From: Chrysophaeum taylorii
Taxonomy: Eukaryota > Sar > Pelagophyceae > Pelagomonadales > Pelagomonadaceae
Direction of reading: 5' to 3'
Assembly (NCBI GenBank): GCA_029834535.1
Contig: JAQMWT010000216.1
Location: 1 to 64,000 of the forward strand
Length of the DNA: 64,000 nt
Below the pieces are notes generated by a model, which was given only the letters and a program-made list of their open reading frames with translations, was not told the DNA's origin and did no database searches. Every line of letters begins with the position of its first letter. The first letter of the stretch is position 1. The translations under genes and the position numbers were made by a program. Below are positions 30,648-39,720 of this stretch, piece after piece.

Positions 30648-33600
30648 CTACTCGTGCTTCTTCTTCATGGCCTCCTTTTCTTTCATCTTCATCTTCATCC
30701 GCTCTCTGTCTTTTTTTTTGTTGTTGGTCGCCGCCGCCTTGGATTTTTTTTCCTTCTCCTTGAGCGCGTTGTTGGAATTTTTGCCGTTTTTTTTTGTTTC
30801 GCCCCTCTTCTTTGTCTTCTTTTTCTTCTTCTTCTTCTTCTTTTGCCCCCCCGTCTCGACCATCGACTTCCAATCGACGCCTTTTTGCGCGAGGTCCTTT
30901 TGAGCCCCCTTGAATTTTCGTCGCATCCGCTTTATCGCATAGCGCTCCATCGCTGCCTTTCGCTTGCGACGCTTGTGCTCGAGCCACGCGAGGACGCAGA
31001 GGCCGACAAAGCCGCCCGTCGTACCGCCGATGATGTGCCAGGGAAGCGCCGTGTTGTACTTCCACTTGTAGAGGTTGCGGCTCGAGTACGAGACGTCGAT
31101 GTTGCCCGCGGGATCGAGCGACCTGACGTAGAGAATGTATCGACCCGACCCCGGACCGTTTTTGTACCAGTAGTCGAGCCACCGAATCGAGACGCGCCGC
31201 CGCGTCTTGTCCCACGTCCGGATGATCGCGTGCTCGTCGGCGTCCATCAGCAAGTGCTCGAGGATTGTCCCTTCTTTGTCGGCGCGGACGACGAATACGT
31301 CTTCGGCTTGCACGAAGACGTTGAAGGGATTGGCGCCAAAGTCGAGCGTTTTCGGCTTCTTGGCGATGCGCGCGCGCGGGATGTAGTCGTCGCGGTACCA
31401 CATGTCGGCGACGCTCGTCATGTTGACGGCGTCCACCAAGCCGCCCATGACGTAGATTTTTTGGTCGAAGTACGCGCCGACGTGGAACGCGCGCGCGCCG
31501 GGGTTCGCGCGGCACGCGAGCTCCTGGACTTCGCGGTAGGGGTCGCGGATCTTGGGGGGGAGCGGGACGTCGCCGATGCCGGGGACGTTGACGGGGTCCA
31601 TCGCGATGTGCGTGCAGCCGTCCCAGTTTGCTCGGATCTCTTCGTCGTCCTCGGGCTCGGACTCGTTGAAATACGCGCCGTGCCATCGTGCTTTCCAGTC
31701 GTTGCGATGCTTCCCGACGGGGGTCTCGCCGACGAATTCGGGCTCGACGTTCCACGGCATGTGTGCTTCCTGGTCGTAGTGCGTGAGCTCGTTGAGAACA
31801 AGGTCGACCGTGCACTTGTCGACGACCGATCGCGCCAGGGCTCGGTGGTCGCACACGTTCTCGTACGAAGAAGAAGAAGAAGAAGAAGAAAAGGCGTCGT
31901 CGCGCGGGTAGCCGCGGAGCTTTAGGATGTGGGCGACCGGCGCCTCGGCGAGCTGCCGAATTGTTCGGATACCGAGCGCGTGCAGCATCGAGAGTCGCGT
32001 CGCGTCGATCAAAGGCTCGCGCCTCGGCACGGTACCGTAGGTGCTTTGGTCGGCGACGAACTCGGACGGGTAGCCGTCAGAGTAGCTCTCGTCGAGGGCG
32101 CCGAGCGGGAGGTAGACCTTGACCAGCAGCTCGACCGGCGAATCCGGCGCGACGTAATGCTGCTGCGGCTGGCCTTGGTCGTAGACGAAGCGCGACCCCG
32201 ACCCGATGCGGAAGAAGCCGTCTTGCGTGTAGTCTTTTCGCCACCGCGTCCCGTTGACGAGCGTCCCGCCGCCCGCGGCGACCGTGCACTCGCCGTCGAC
32301 GTACCGCATCCCGTCGTCGGATGGCCGGCACTCCCAGCCCCAGGACCAAACGTCGTCCTTGAGGTCGTCGGCGTCGTCGCCGCGCCCGCCTATAACGTAC
32401 ACGCGCTGGGTAAAGCCGTTGTTGGCCGAGGGCGGATCGACGACGGCGACGTGACCCGTCCGCGGCGACCACTGGTCGCCGCCCTCCAAAAAAAACTCGC
32501 GCGTCCAGCCGTATTGTTGAAATACGGCGAGGGGATCCGCGCCGTCGGGCGGCATCATCGTGTACCAGACGTCGTCGAGGGTCTTTTGCTCGGTCGCGTC
32601 GTGGGTATCGCCCGTCTCGCCGCCCATCACGTAGAGCGCGAAGGACGTTGCTCGGTCAGAAGGCTGCAACACGCGCATGATGGCCACGGCGTGTCCGCCC
32701 CGTCCGACGAAATCCGATCCCGTCGTCAGCGCCGACCACAGGCTGCCCCCGGTGTCGCCGTCGAGCCGCGAAAACCACACGTCGTTCATGTACTCGCGAT
32801 ACGAGCTCGCGTCGAGGTCGCCGCACGCCATCCCCGCGCAATACGATTGATGGCTCGACGCGAAGCCGCCGACCAGATACGCGTATCCCCCAAACACGGC
32901 GACGCGATGCTGTTCGCGCGGCGACCACAACTCGCACACGCAAACGCCCTGCTGGCACGACTCCTGGTTGCCGTAGCAGTCGCCGTCGAAAGAACATCGA
33001 AGCGCGGGGTCGAACGTCGGCGCGAGCCTTTCCTCCGTCGACACCCGATCTAAAAGCAGCAGCTCGCGCTGATTCGACCTGCAGCCCGCCTGCACGAGCC
33101 GCCAGCTTTCGCCAAACGTCTCGCTCACCCACACGTCGTTCTTCAGCACGCTCGTCTCGCGCCAGCTCGAGTAAACTTCCTGGAGGGGCCGCGGCCCGAC
33201 GATGCCGCCGACGGCGCGGTCCTGGTTCAAATCGACGTGCTCGCGCGCGCGTCCGCCGATCACGAACAGCTTGTGGCCGTACATTGCGACCTGGTGATTT
33301 CTTCGCTGCGAGAACCACCCGCGCCGCCTTCTCCCGACCTCCTCCTCCTCCTCGCAGTCGATCGTTCGCGCCGGAACCGGGTAGTTTCCCTCGCATTGGA
33401 TGAAGTCCTCGTAGGTCTGTCCCACGCTGGGGATCTCGCCCTCGCTCACGAGCTCCCACCGCAGCGTCGAGTGCTGTTCGGGCAGCGCGTGGTCGTAGGC
33501 GGTGCGGTCAATCATGTCGTCCTTAACGACCCACGTCTCCAGCTCGGGCGACCGCAGCCGCCACACGTCGTTCTTGAGGCCGTGGACTCTGTTGTCCTCG

Positions 33601-33860
33601 TCGAACTGGTCGCGCGTCTTCGCTCGGACGCCGTAGTCGTCGCCCCCGATCAAAAACAAATAGCTCTCTGCCTGGAATATCTTCTCGCCGTCGTCGCTCA
33701 CGTTCGACACGGCGATCCCGTGGCCCATCCGACCCGACCAGTGCGGCCGCTGCTTGGACGGAATGTAGGGGATCGTCGTCGTCTGGTGCTGGAGCCCCGT
33801 TGTCTGGGCCCAGTTCGACGCCGCGACGAGCCTCGCGCCGCCGACGACGATGACGATCAT
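30648..33860 (-). CDS. Large kelch-repeat type I membrane protein
   Basis: 1070 aa. A short signal peptide (MIVIVVGGARLVAAS) is followed by many kelch blades recognisable as HxVAV/MYG..LFVIGG, YLFLIGGDDYG, AVFGGYAYLVGGF, LYVMGGETGD, RVYVIGGRGDD and KIYVMGGLVDA, each followed by DVW. An EGF-like Cys cluster (CSFDGDCYGNQESCQQGVCVC) sits between blades. A single TM segment (WHIIGGTTGGFVGLCVLAWL) near residue 960 is followed by a strongly basic Lys-rich tail. It looks like a cell-surface or endomembrane beta-propeller receptor or adhesin; ligand unknown. The poly-Lys tail is coded by a TTC/CTT-rich tract. Confidence 0.82.
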   Translation of the reverse strand: MIVIVVGGARLVAASNWAQTTGLQHQTTTIPYIPSKQRPHWSGRMGHGIAVSNVSDDGEKIFQAESYLFLIGGDDYGVRAKTRDQFDEDNRVHGLKNDVWRLRSPELETWVVKDDMIDRTAYDHALPEQHSTLRWELVSEGEIPSVGQTYEDFIQCEGNYPVPARTIDCEEEEEVGRRRRGWFSQRRNHQVAMYGHKLFVIGGRAREHVDLNQDRAVGGIVGPRPLQEVYSSWRETSVLKNDVWVSETFGESWRLVQAGCRSNQRELLLLDRVSTEERLAPTFDPALRCSFDGDCYGNQESCQQGVCVCELWSPREQHRVAVFGGYAYLVGGFASSHQSYCAGMACGDLDASSYREYMNDVWFSRLDGDTGGSLWSALTTGSDFVGRGGHAVAIMRVLQPSDRATSFALYVMGGETGDTHDATEQKTLDDVWYTMMPPDGADPLAVFQQYGWTREFFLEGGDQWSPRTGHVAVVDPPSANNGFTQRVYVIGGRGDDADDLKDDVWSWGWECRPSDDGMRYVDGECTVAAGGGTLVNGTRWRKDYTQDGFFRIGSGSRFVYDQGQPQQHYVAPDSPVELLVKVYLPLGALDESYSDGYPSEFVADQSTYGTVPRREPLIDATRLSMLHALGIRTIRQLAEAPVAHILKLRGYPRDDAFSSSSSSSSYENVCDHRALARSVVDKCTVDLVLNELTHYDQEAHMPWNVEPEFVGETPVGKHRNDWKARWHGAYFNESEPEDDEEIRANWDGCTHIAMDPVNVPGIGDVPLPPKIRDPYREVQELACRANPGARAFHVGAYFDQKIYVMGGLVDAVNMTSVADMWYRDDYIPRARIAKKPKTLDFGANPFNVFVQAEDVFVVRADKEGTILEHLLMDADEHAIIRTWDKTRRRVSIRWLDYWYKNGPGSGRYILYVRSLDPAGNIDVSYSSRNLYKWKYNTALPWHIIGGTTGGFVGLCVLAWLEHKRRKRKAAMERYAIKRMRRKFKGAQKDLAQKGVDWKSMVETGGQKKKKKKKKKTKKRGETKKNGKNSNNALKEKEKKSKAAATNNKKKDRERMKMKMKEKEAMKKKHE

Positions 33861-33916
33861 ATCATCCGACGTATCTTTCTATATTCTATCTATCCGGATA
33901 TTTTGGGGTAGGAGGC
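33861..33916. promoter_or_regulatory. 56-bp divergent AT-rich promoter region
   Basis: Lies between the kelch gene and the GT25-like gene. Unlike the other divergent spacers it is AT-rich (TATCTTTCTATATTCTATC), so TATA-like elements could serve both sides. Confidence 0.4.
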
Positions 33917-34874
33917 ATGTGGTGGTCTTGCGTCGAGGTCGAGGGCGAGTCGAGCGAGGGGTGTGCCGTGGTGATCGCGACCGTGGACAACGCCGAATAC
34001 CGCGCGCGACTAGCCGCGACGCTCGAGCACCTCGATTCGCGCGGATTCGACCATCCCGAATTTCGCGTCTTGCCGACACCCCTCTACGACGCGTCTGCGC
34101 TCATCGACGCTCAGAGCCGAAAAGTTTCGCGAGTTCTGATGCAGGGCTGGCGCGACATTTTGATGGCAGTGGTGGTACGAGAGGCGTCCGACGTCGTGCT
34201 CGTGTTCGAGGACGACGCGCGCCTCGCCGAAGGCGTCGACGCTCGTCGAATCGCGAGCGCCGCTCGCGCGGGACTCGCCGCCGCCGCAGCCGTTGACGTC
34301 GTGTCGCTCGGTCACGCCTGGAAGGGCATGGCGACCGCCGACGACCCGCGCCACCGCCCGCTCGGCGATTCTCTGAGGGGCGTGCACGCGACGACCTGCG
34401 TCGCGCTACGCGGCACCGCCTGCCCGGCGATCGCCCGCCACCTCGCCGCCATCCCCCTCTCCCGCCTCACGCACCTCGACGCCTGGCTCTTTAGATATCA
34501 ACAGGCCTTTGGCCTCGCGCTCTGCGACCCCCCTATCGTCGGCTGGTGCGTGCGCGCTTGTGATCACGTGACGCGAAAGCAGGGCTCGCACGCACCGCAC
34601 CCTCACCCGCGTCCGCGCCTCCGGCGGCGGCGCCTGCGAGGGCCGGCGGAACTCCCATGGGCGCCGCGGCTCGCTGCCTCCGCCCTGGCGGGGACCGCTC
34701 CGGTGGCTGGTCAACCGCCCCCCCAGCGACGCCGCCGCCGCCGCCAATTTTTTTCTTCGCCCCGCTGCCGCGGGCACCGTGCACCTCAAACCTCGGAGGA
34801 CCCCCGAAAAAAAAGAAGATGATGATGCTGATCGCCCCGTTCTTGTTGGTTGCGACGACTTGTTATTATTATAA
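33917..34874 (+). CDS. GT25-like glycosyltransferase with mini-intron
   Basis: Two exons, 33917..34545 and 34583..34874, with a 37-nt GTGCGT...AAAGCAG intron; about 306 aa. Exon 1 has the family layout: CAVVIATVDNAEYRARL, DVVLVFEDDARL (metal-binding acidic motif), VDVVSLGHAWKG and HATTCVALRGTAC, then LTHLDAWLFRYQQ with the late Asp. Splicing the mini-intron joins PPIVGW to an ASGGGACEGRRNSHGRRG tail and an open frame to a TAA at 34872; without splicing the frame continues in a less sensible Arg/Pro-rich sequence. GT25 enzymes transfer galactose or similar sugars to glycans or collagen-like proteins. The assignment rests on motif layout only. Confidence 0.65.
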
Positions 34875-34875
34875 C

Positions 34876-34992
34876 CAACTAACTAACTAACTAACTAACT
34901 TCAGACCTCTCCCGAGCATGGGAGCCAGGCCGGACCGCCAGGAGCCAGTCCGGAATCACGGGCCTGCAGACGGGGAGCGCCGAAAGGTCGTT
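34876..34992 (-). repeat. LINE 3'-end fragment with (GTTA)n tail
   Basis: On the minus strand this ends in (GTTA)5-6. It is nearly the same as the last 115 bp of the copy at 62.31-62.43 kb (CTTTCGGCGCTCC, GTGATTCCG, GGCTCCCATGCTCGGGAGAG, CTGAAGTTAG), then stops abruptly. This is a short 5'-truncated copy inserted just after the GT25-like stop codon and 50 bp before the permease ATG. Confidence 0.8.
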
Positions 34993-35039
34993 ATAATAAA
35001 CCCCCCTCTTCGGGGTGCAGGAGTGACGTCAGACCACGC

Positions 35040-36594
35040 ATGAAGAAGTTGTTGTGGTTGCTGTTGGGCGCGGCGCGGGGCCTCGTCCCCTCGACACCAA
35101 GAGTGCCGGCCCTCCCCAAAACAACAACAACAACAACAACAAAAGCAGCCCTCACGACGACCAGCAGCGTGCAGCCGAGTCGTCGGTCGTGGTCGACGAC
35201 GCTCGAGACCGCCGCCCTCGTCTCCGGTGCCGCCGTCGGCGGCGGGTTCCTCGCGCTACCCCGCGCGACCGCGCACCTCGGGCTCCTCCCGTCGTTCGTC
35301 GCCTTGGTGGCGGCATGGGCGTACCTGACGGCCTGCAGCATCGCGCTCGCGGAGGGGACCGTGCGCACGCAGACGGCCGTCGAGAAGCGGCGCGCGTCGG
35401 GAGACGAAGACGCTACAGAAGACGCGGCCGTCGAGAAGCGGCGCGCGTCGGGAGACGAAGACGCTACAGAAGACGCGGCCGACGACGAGGGCGCATCGAT
35501 ATTCGCGGTTGCCATCGAGGCCCTCGGGAAGCGGCGGCGGCGCACGCGGTGGGTCGTCGGCCTCGCGTCGACCTGCTTCGTCCTCGCGACGCTCGCTACC
35601 CTGAGTTCGCAAATGGCGAAAGCGAGGTCGATCGCGACGCTCGTCGTCCCCGAGGCTGTCGCTACACCTCTCGCAGCCGGCGCGGCCTACGCCCTCGCCT
35701 TTGGCGTCTCGGCCCGCGTCGCCGAAAAGTGCTCGGCCCTGCTGTCGGCCTCGATGGTCGTCGCGTTCGTCGCGCTCCTCAAAGGCATCGCGTCCGCGGC
35801 CTCGAGGGTCCCGATCGATCCCGCCGCTCACAGTAATTGGCTCGCGCTAGCCCCATGGGCCGCTTCTTCGAGGCTCGGCGATCCCTGGCCCGTCGCCGTC
35901 TTCTGCCAGCTCCTGTGCTTTGGCGAGGTCGTGGCGATCGCGTGCCGTCGCCTCGACGACCGCCGCGACGCCAAGGCAAGTCTTGCGGGACCCCTCGTGC
36001 TCGGCGGCGGCATTCCCCTCCTCATGGCGCTCTCCCTCGTCTACGTTGCCGCGCAGCTCCCCGTGGCTGCGACCCAAAAGGATCCTCTAGACGCGCTCCT
36101 CGCGTCGGGCTCTCGACTCGACGTCGCCAGCGTTGGTTGCTTCGCCGCCTGCGCTATCGCGACCACCACGATCGGCACGCTCCTGGCCGTGTCCCAGTTT
36201 TTGACCGACCTCGTGTGCGCGCGCTTCGGGTTCTGTTCCCTCGACCATCGCCGCGTCGTCCGCGTTTGCTCGATCCTGGTCCCGACGCTCGCGTCCTTCC
36301 TCGACGACGACATCTTCTACAAGGCCATCGCCTTCGCCGGAAGCTTCCCCGTGACCGTGTTGTGGGGCATCCTCCCGGCCTTTCTCCTCGACGCGCTCCG
36401 CAGGAGGCAGGCCCTCAAACTACAAGACGTTAAAGAAAAAAACGTCGCGGGTGGTGGTGGTCGCGGGGGGAGTCGACGACTATTCGACGACGACAATAAC
36501 ATTCTCCCGGGCGGCCGCCTCGCGCTCGACGCGCTCAAGCTCATCGGCCTCGCTCTCCTGGCCATCAACGCGACCCCCGCCCTCGCTTCGATCC

Positions 36595-36626
<32 letters not shown>

Positions 36627-36641
36627 ATAAAAGCTTCTTAA
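35040..36641 (+). CDS. Tryptophan/tyrosine-type amino-acid permease, probably plastid
   Basis: 533 aa with a bipartite-looking N-terminus: signal peptide MKKLLWLLLGAARG followed by a Thr/Ser-rich, basic segment, like the targeting sequences of secondary plastids. The transporter part starts at LETAALVSGAAVGGGFLALP, the Gly-rich unwound helix typical of the HAAAP/TyrP branch of the APC superfamily, and has about ten or eleven TM helices with FCQLLCFGEVVAIACRR in the middle. Between TM2 and TM3 lies an acidic and basic linker made of an exact 17-residue tandem duplication. Expected to import or export aromatic amino acids across a plastid membrane. It ends in a poly-Ala stretch from (AGC)n. Confidence 0.82.
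35376..35477 (+). repeat. Exact 51-bp tandem duplication inside the permease gene
   Basis: Two adjacent identical 51-nt units (35376-35426 and 35427-35477) encode 17 residues each (AVEKRRASGDEDATEDA). They keep the frame. Complete identity indicates a recent duplication. Confidence 0.9.
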
Positions 36642-36676
36642 TAAATAAAACCTACTACTTGTTTATTATACACCTC

Positions 36677-38146
36677 CTACTCGGTGATGTAGTTGCGACC
36701 GTCGTAGTTGTTGTCGGCGGGCGAGGTCGCCTCGCGCTGCTCGACGAGCGCCGCGCCGGCGACGAGGCGCCACGGCGGCCACGCCCGCGGGGGCTTGGGG
36801 GTACCCGCGAAGCGGAGGTGCATCGCGTTGTAGCACAAGTCCAGCGCATCGCAGAGGGCGGCGGAAAAACGAAAGTCGAGGACCTGGCGCGCGCACTCCG
36901 AGTGGAGCTTGTCGGCGACGGCGGCAAAGTTTCGCTCGTGGACGACCGTATCGGTGATGGTGATTGTCGGGGTTTCTAGGTTTTGGGTCTCGTGGCTCCA
37001 CCCGCGACCGTAGTACAAGATGTCGCCGGGCTCGAGGATCCCCTCGAAGCACGCGCCGCCGGCGTCGCAGACGTACCACCACTTGCGGCCGGCGAGGTGC
37101 GCGTGCCACGAAGACGTTTGAAGAGAATCCGAATGGTTGAACATCCCGGCGCCGCGCGCGCCCGCGAGCACGATTTTCCAGTGGGTCTTGAGGTGGTACT
37201 CGCGCCGTACGACCTCGTCGTCCCCAAAACACTCGTCCACCCAGCCGTCGTTCTCGAGGTGCCGGTGCCTCTCGCGGACCATATCTGCCCGAGCTTCCAA
37301 CTCGGCCCACGACTCGGGCGTCAGCTGGAGATGCATGTACCGGCCCTCGAGGGCCCGCCTGTCGTATCGGAACGTCGACGACCTGTCGCCGTTCAACTTC
37401 CCGAGCTCCTCGACAGCCCTGGGGAGTCGCGTCAGGAACGGCGCTTGCCTGTCCTTCGTCAGCATGTTGTAAGGGTAAAAGTCGGTGACCGCGCGAGGCC
37501 ACCGCGCCGCCAAAGACCGCAGCCACGCCCAGGCCTCCGCACTCGTGTTCTTCACCGCCCCCCAGCCCCTCGTCGCGCCCACCAGCACAAACGCCTCGCG
37601 TCGCTCGGCGAACCGCGACCCGTCGACGTCTTCGACCGAAACGCGCGGCAAAGGCCTCGCGACCGGCGCGTCGCGCTGGTGCACCAAAAAGTCGCGCTGG
37701 TGCGGCGTCGGCCCTACGGCGGGGGGTTCCCACCGTGGCGAAGCCCCGCACTGCCTCGGGTCTACGTCGTCCTCCTCGATCCGCTCTATCTCCAAGTTAG
37801 TCTCGAGCGCTTTCCAGTTCTCGTCGTGGAGTTTATGGTCCTGCGCGGAAGTCGCGAGCTCGCGGCCCCGCATCATCGCCTCCTTCGACTTGCGATACAT
37901 TTCCACCTTCCGCTGCCGGTTCCGCGACCCGCTCGCGGCGCGCATGTAGCACACGCCCAAATTCACAAAGCTCTGCGCCGACGGCGTGAACCTGCTGGCC
38001 GCCTCGAACGCGCGGAGGCTCTCGTCGACCCGGCCCATTCTGTCGAACTCGATGGCCTGCGACGTGTGCTCGGCGTGCGGGTCGTCAAACTCGTACGACA
38101 CACCCAAGCACCACCACCACCACCACCACCACCACCAACGCAGCAT
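36677..38146 (-). CDS. JmjC/cupin 2-oxoglutarate oxygenase with TPR-like N-terminus
   Basis: 489 aa. It begins MLR followed by nine Trp and a Cys, an odd hydrophobic leader from (CCA)9 on the plus strand. Residues 25-120 look like TPR helices (QAIEFDRMGRVDESLRAFEAA, SFVNLGVCYMRAA). The C-terminal cupin has MFNHSDSLQTSSWHAHLAGRKWWYV, with HSD giving the HxD iron ligands, and GDILYYGRGWSHETQNL with the distal His, as in JMJD6/FIH-type hydroxylases and demethylases. The leader suggests a secreted or endomembrane location, like some protein hydroxylases of the ER. Substrate unknown. Confidence 0.85.
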   Translation of the reverse strand: MLRWWWWWWWWWCLGVSYEFDDPHAEHTSQAIEFDRMGRVDESLRAFEAASRFTPSAQSFVNLGVCYMRAASGSRNRQRKVEMYRKSKEAMMRGRELATSAQDHKLHDENWKALETNLEIERIEEDDVDPRQCGASPRWEPPAVGPTPHQRDFLVHQRDAPVARPLPRVSVEDVDGSRFAERREAFVLVGATRGWGAVKNTSAEAWAWLRSLAARWPRAVTDFYPYNMLTKDRQAPFLTRLPRAVEELGKLNGDRSSTFRYDRRALEGRYMHLQLTPESWAELEARADMVRERHRHLENDGWVDECFGDDEVVRREYHLKTHWKIVLAGARGAGMFNHSDSLQTSSWHAHLAGRKWWYVCDAGGACFEGILEPGDILYYGRGWSHETQNLETPTITITDTVVHERNFAAVADKLHSECARQVLDFRFSAALCDALDLCYNAMHLRFAGTPKPPRAWPPWRLVAGAALVEQREATSPADNNYDGRNYITE

Positions 38147-38176
38147 CCGGCAGACTTTTTAATGAATTATTAGACT

Positions 38177-39013
38177 CTAGGCCTCTTCGGCGTCCGGGCG
38201 GCCCGCACCGGGGGTCTTGGCCATCTCGAAGATGAGGAGGTGGGCGGCAACCTGCGGAGCGAAGGTTAGGTGGAGCGGACCGTACAGCTCGACGGCGTCG
38301 TGACGCTCGAGAGAAAGGGCCTGCTTCTTGGCGGCGGTATCGTCCTTCACGTCGACGCTTCCCTCGACGCAGAGGCAGTACGCCTGGCGACCCTCGGCGA
38401 GGTCAAAAACAAGGTCTTTCTTCGTCTCGGTCGCGTAGCCGTTGATGTCCTGGTGCACGCGGACCTTGACGTCCGAGGCGGTCGGGTCATCCCAGTCGGC
38501 AACGATGCGGGCAAACTTGTCCTCGCAGTCGCAGCCGGTGGCCGAGCCGTAATTCGGCTTCAGACACGACCGCCGCGGCTTGATCCAGGACTGGATGAAT
38601 CGCAGCGGCGAGTCGCCCTTGGGGTTCCCCTCGCTGTGGCGGATCCCCGTGCCGGCCGACATAAACTGGACCGAACCGGGGCCGAGGGTTTCCTCGTTCC
38701 CTTCCGAATCCTTGTGCGTGAGGGCACCCTCGACCACGTAGGTCACGATCTCCATGTCGCGGTGCGGGTGCGTTCCGAACCCGCGGAACGGCTGGACGAG
38801 GTCGTCGTTCATCACGCGCAGCACACCGAACTCGGAAAAAGGACCCGAGTATTCGGCAAACGAAAAGTGGAATCGAGATTTGAGCCAATTCCCGTTGCTC
38901 CACGTCGGGTCCTTCACCGGGTTTGGTCCGTTTCCGAACCACTCGGGCGGTGGCTCCGAGACGAACAGCTTGGACGACGCCACCTTCCGCATCACCGACG
39001 CCCGCTTCGACAT
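38177..39013 (-). CDS. Pirin family cupin protein
   Basis: 278 aa from the first ATG (39013); the open frame reaches further only with a GTG. The pirin signature is clear: FSFAEYSGPFSEFGVLRVMNDD, GFGTHPHRDMEIVTYVVEGALTHKD and MSAGTGIRHSE, with the His ligands for iron or nickel in the N-terminal cupin, then a second, poorer cupin. Pirins act as quercetinases or redox-sensing transcription cofactors in other organisms. Nuclear or cytosolic location is likely, as no leader is present. Confidence 0.92.
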   Translation of the reverse strand: MSKRASVMRKVASSKLFVSEPPPEWFGNGPNPVKDPTWSNGNWLKSRFHFSFAEYSGPFSEFGVLRVMNDDLVQPFRGFGTHPHRDMEIVTYVVEGALTHKDSEGNEETLGPGSVQFMSAGTGIRHSEGNPKGDSPLRFIQSWIKPRRSCLKPNYGSATGCDCEDKFARIVADWDDPTASDVKVRVHQDINGYATETKKDLVFDLAEGRQAYCLCVEGSVDVKDDTAAKKQALSLERHDAVELYGPLHLTFAPQVAAHLLIFEMAKTPGAGRPDAEEA

Positions 39014-39720
39014 AATATCGAAAATTTTCGGGAAAAGATCTTTCTGACGACCCTTCCGCGATCGATCTTTCTTCCATATCACAAGATTCTTCGTCCTCTA
39101 GCCGCGTTTTGTGATTTATAGACCTGTGCCCCTGAACCACCACAGTCGACCTTTCTTTCAAAAGCCCGATGATGCCGGCCGGCCGACTAGACCGCGGTGG
39201 TGACGAGGGCGTTAGGTTTGGCCTCCTCGATGGCGTCCTGGTGTGCCTTGACGTGTGAGCTTCTTTGTCGCCCCTGGGCTGGGCCGCCACGCTTCAGAGG
39301 ATGGAGGTGATCTCGCGGACCGTGATCGCTGTGATCGAAATTGGCGAGGGCCTTGGGTGCGAGAGGTCGAGTAGGAGGAGACTGGCCAAAGCAAAACAAG
39401 GCCCCAAATCGATCGATCGCTCGCTCGCTCGCTCGCTCGCTTTTGGCGCTGGAGGTGGTGGTGGTGGTAGCAGACGGACGTCTGTTCGATAGAGTCTTCG
39501 TCTCGCACGTGGAAAGAAGTCTGTCGATCCGATATTAGTACTCGACGATCAAAAAGGTCACTGTCGGCGGCGGCGACACATTAGCCTGCTCCCTATTAGT
39601 AAATAATATACTCGCAGGCAGTTTTGGGGGCCGCCGAAACTTTGTGCAATAGAAGCAGTACGAAGCAGAAGAGAGTAGAGAGGTATCAGAAAAAAGTTGT
39701 GGTGGAGCGCTGTTGGTTGT
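39014..39720. other. Intergenic, simple repeats
   Basis: No gene recognised. A (TCGC)n run at about 39417-39440 and a GGTGGTGGT run near 39455 are present. Short open frames lack any domain. Confidence 0.55.

Noticed and set aside
29220-33053. Long plus-strand frames opposite the K+ channel and kelch genes
   Set aside because: Arg/His/Pro-rich shadows of conserved minus-strand genes.
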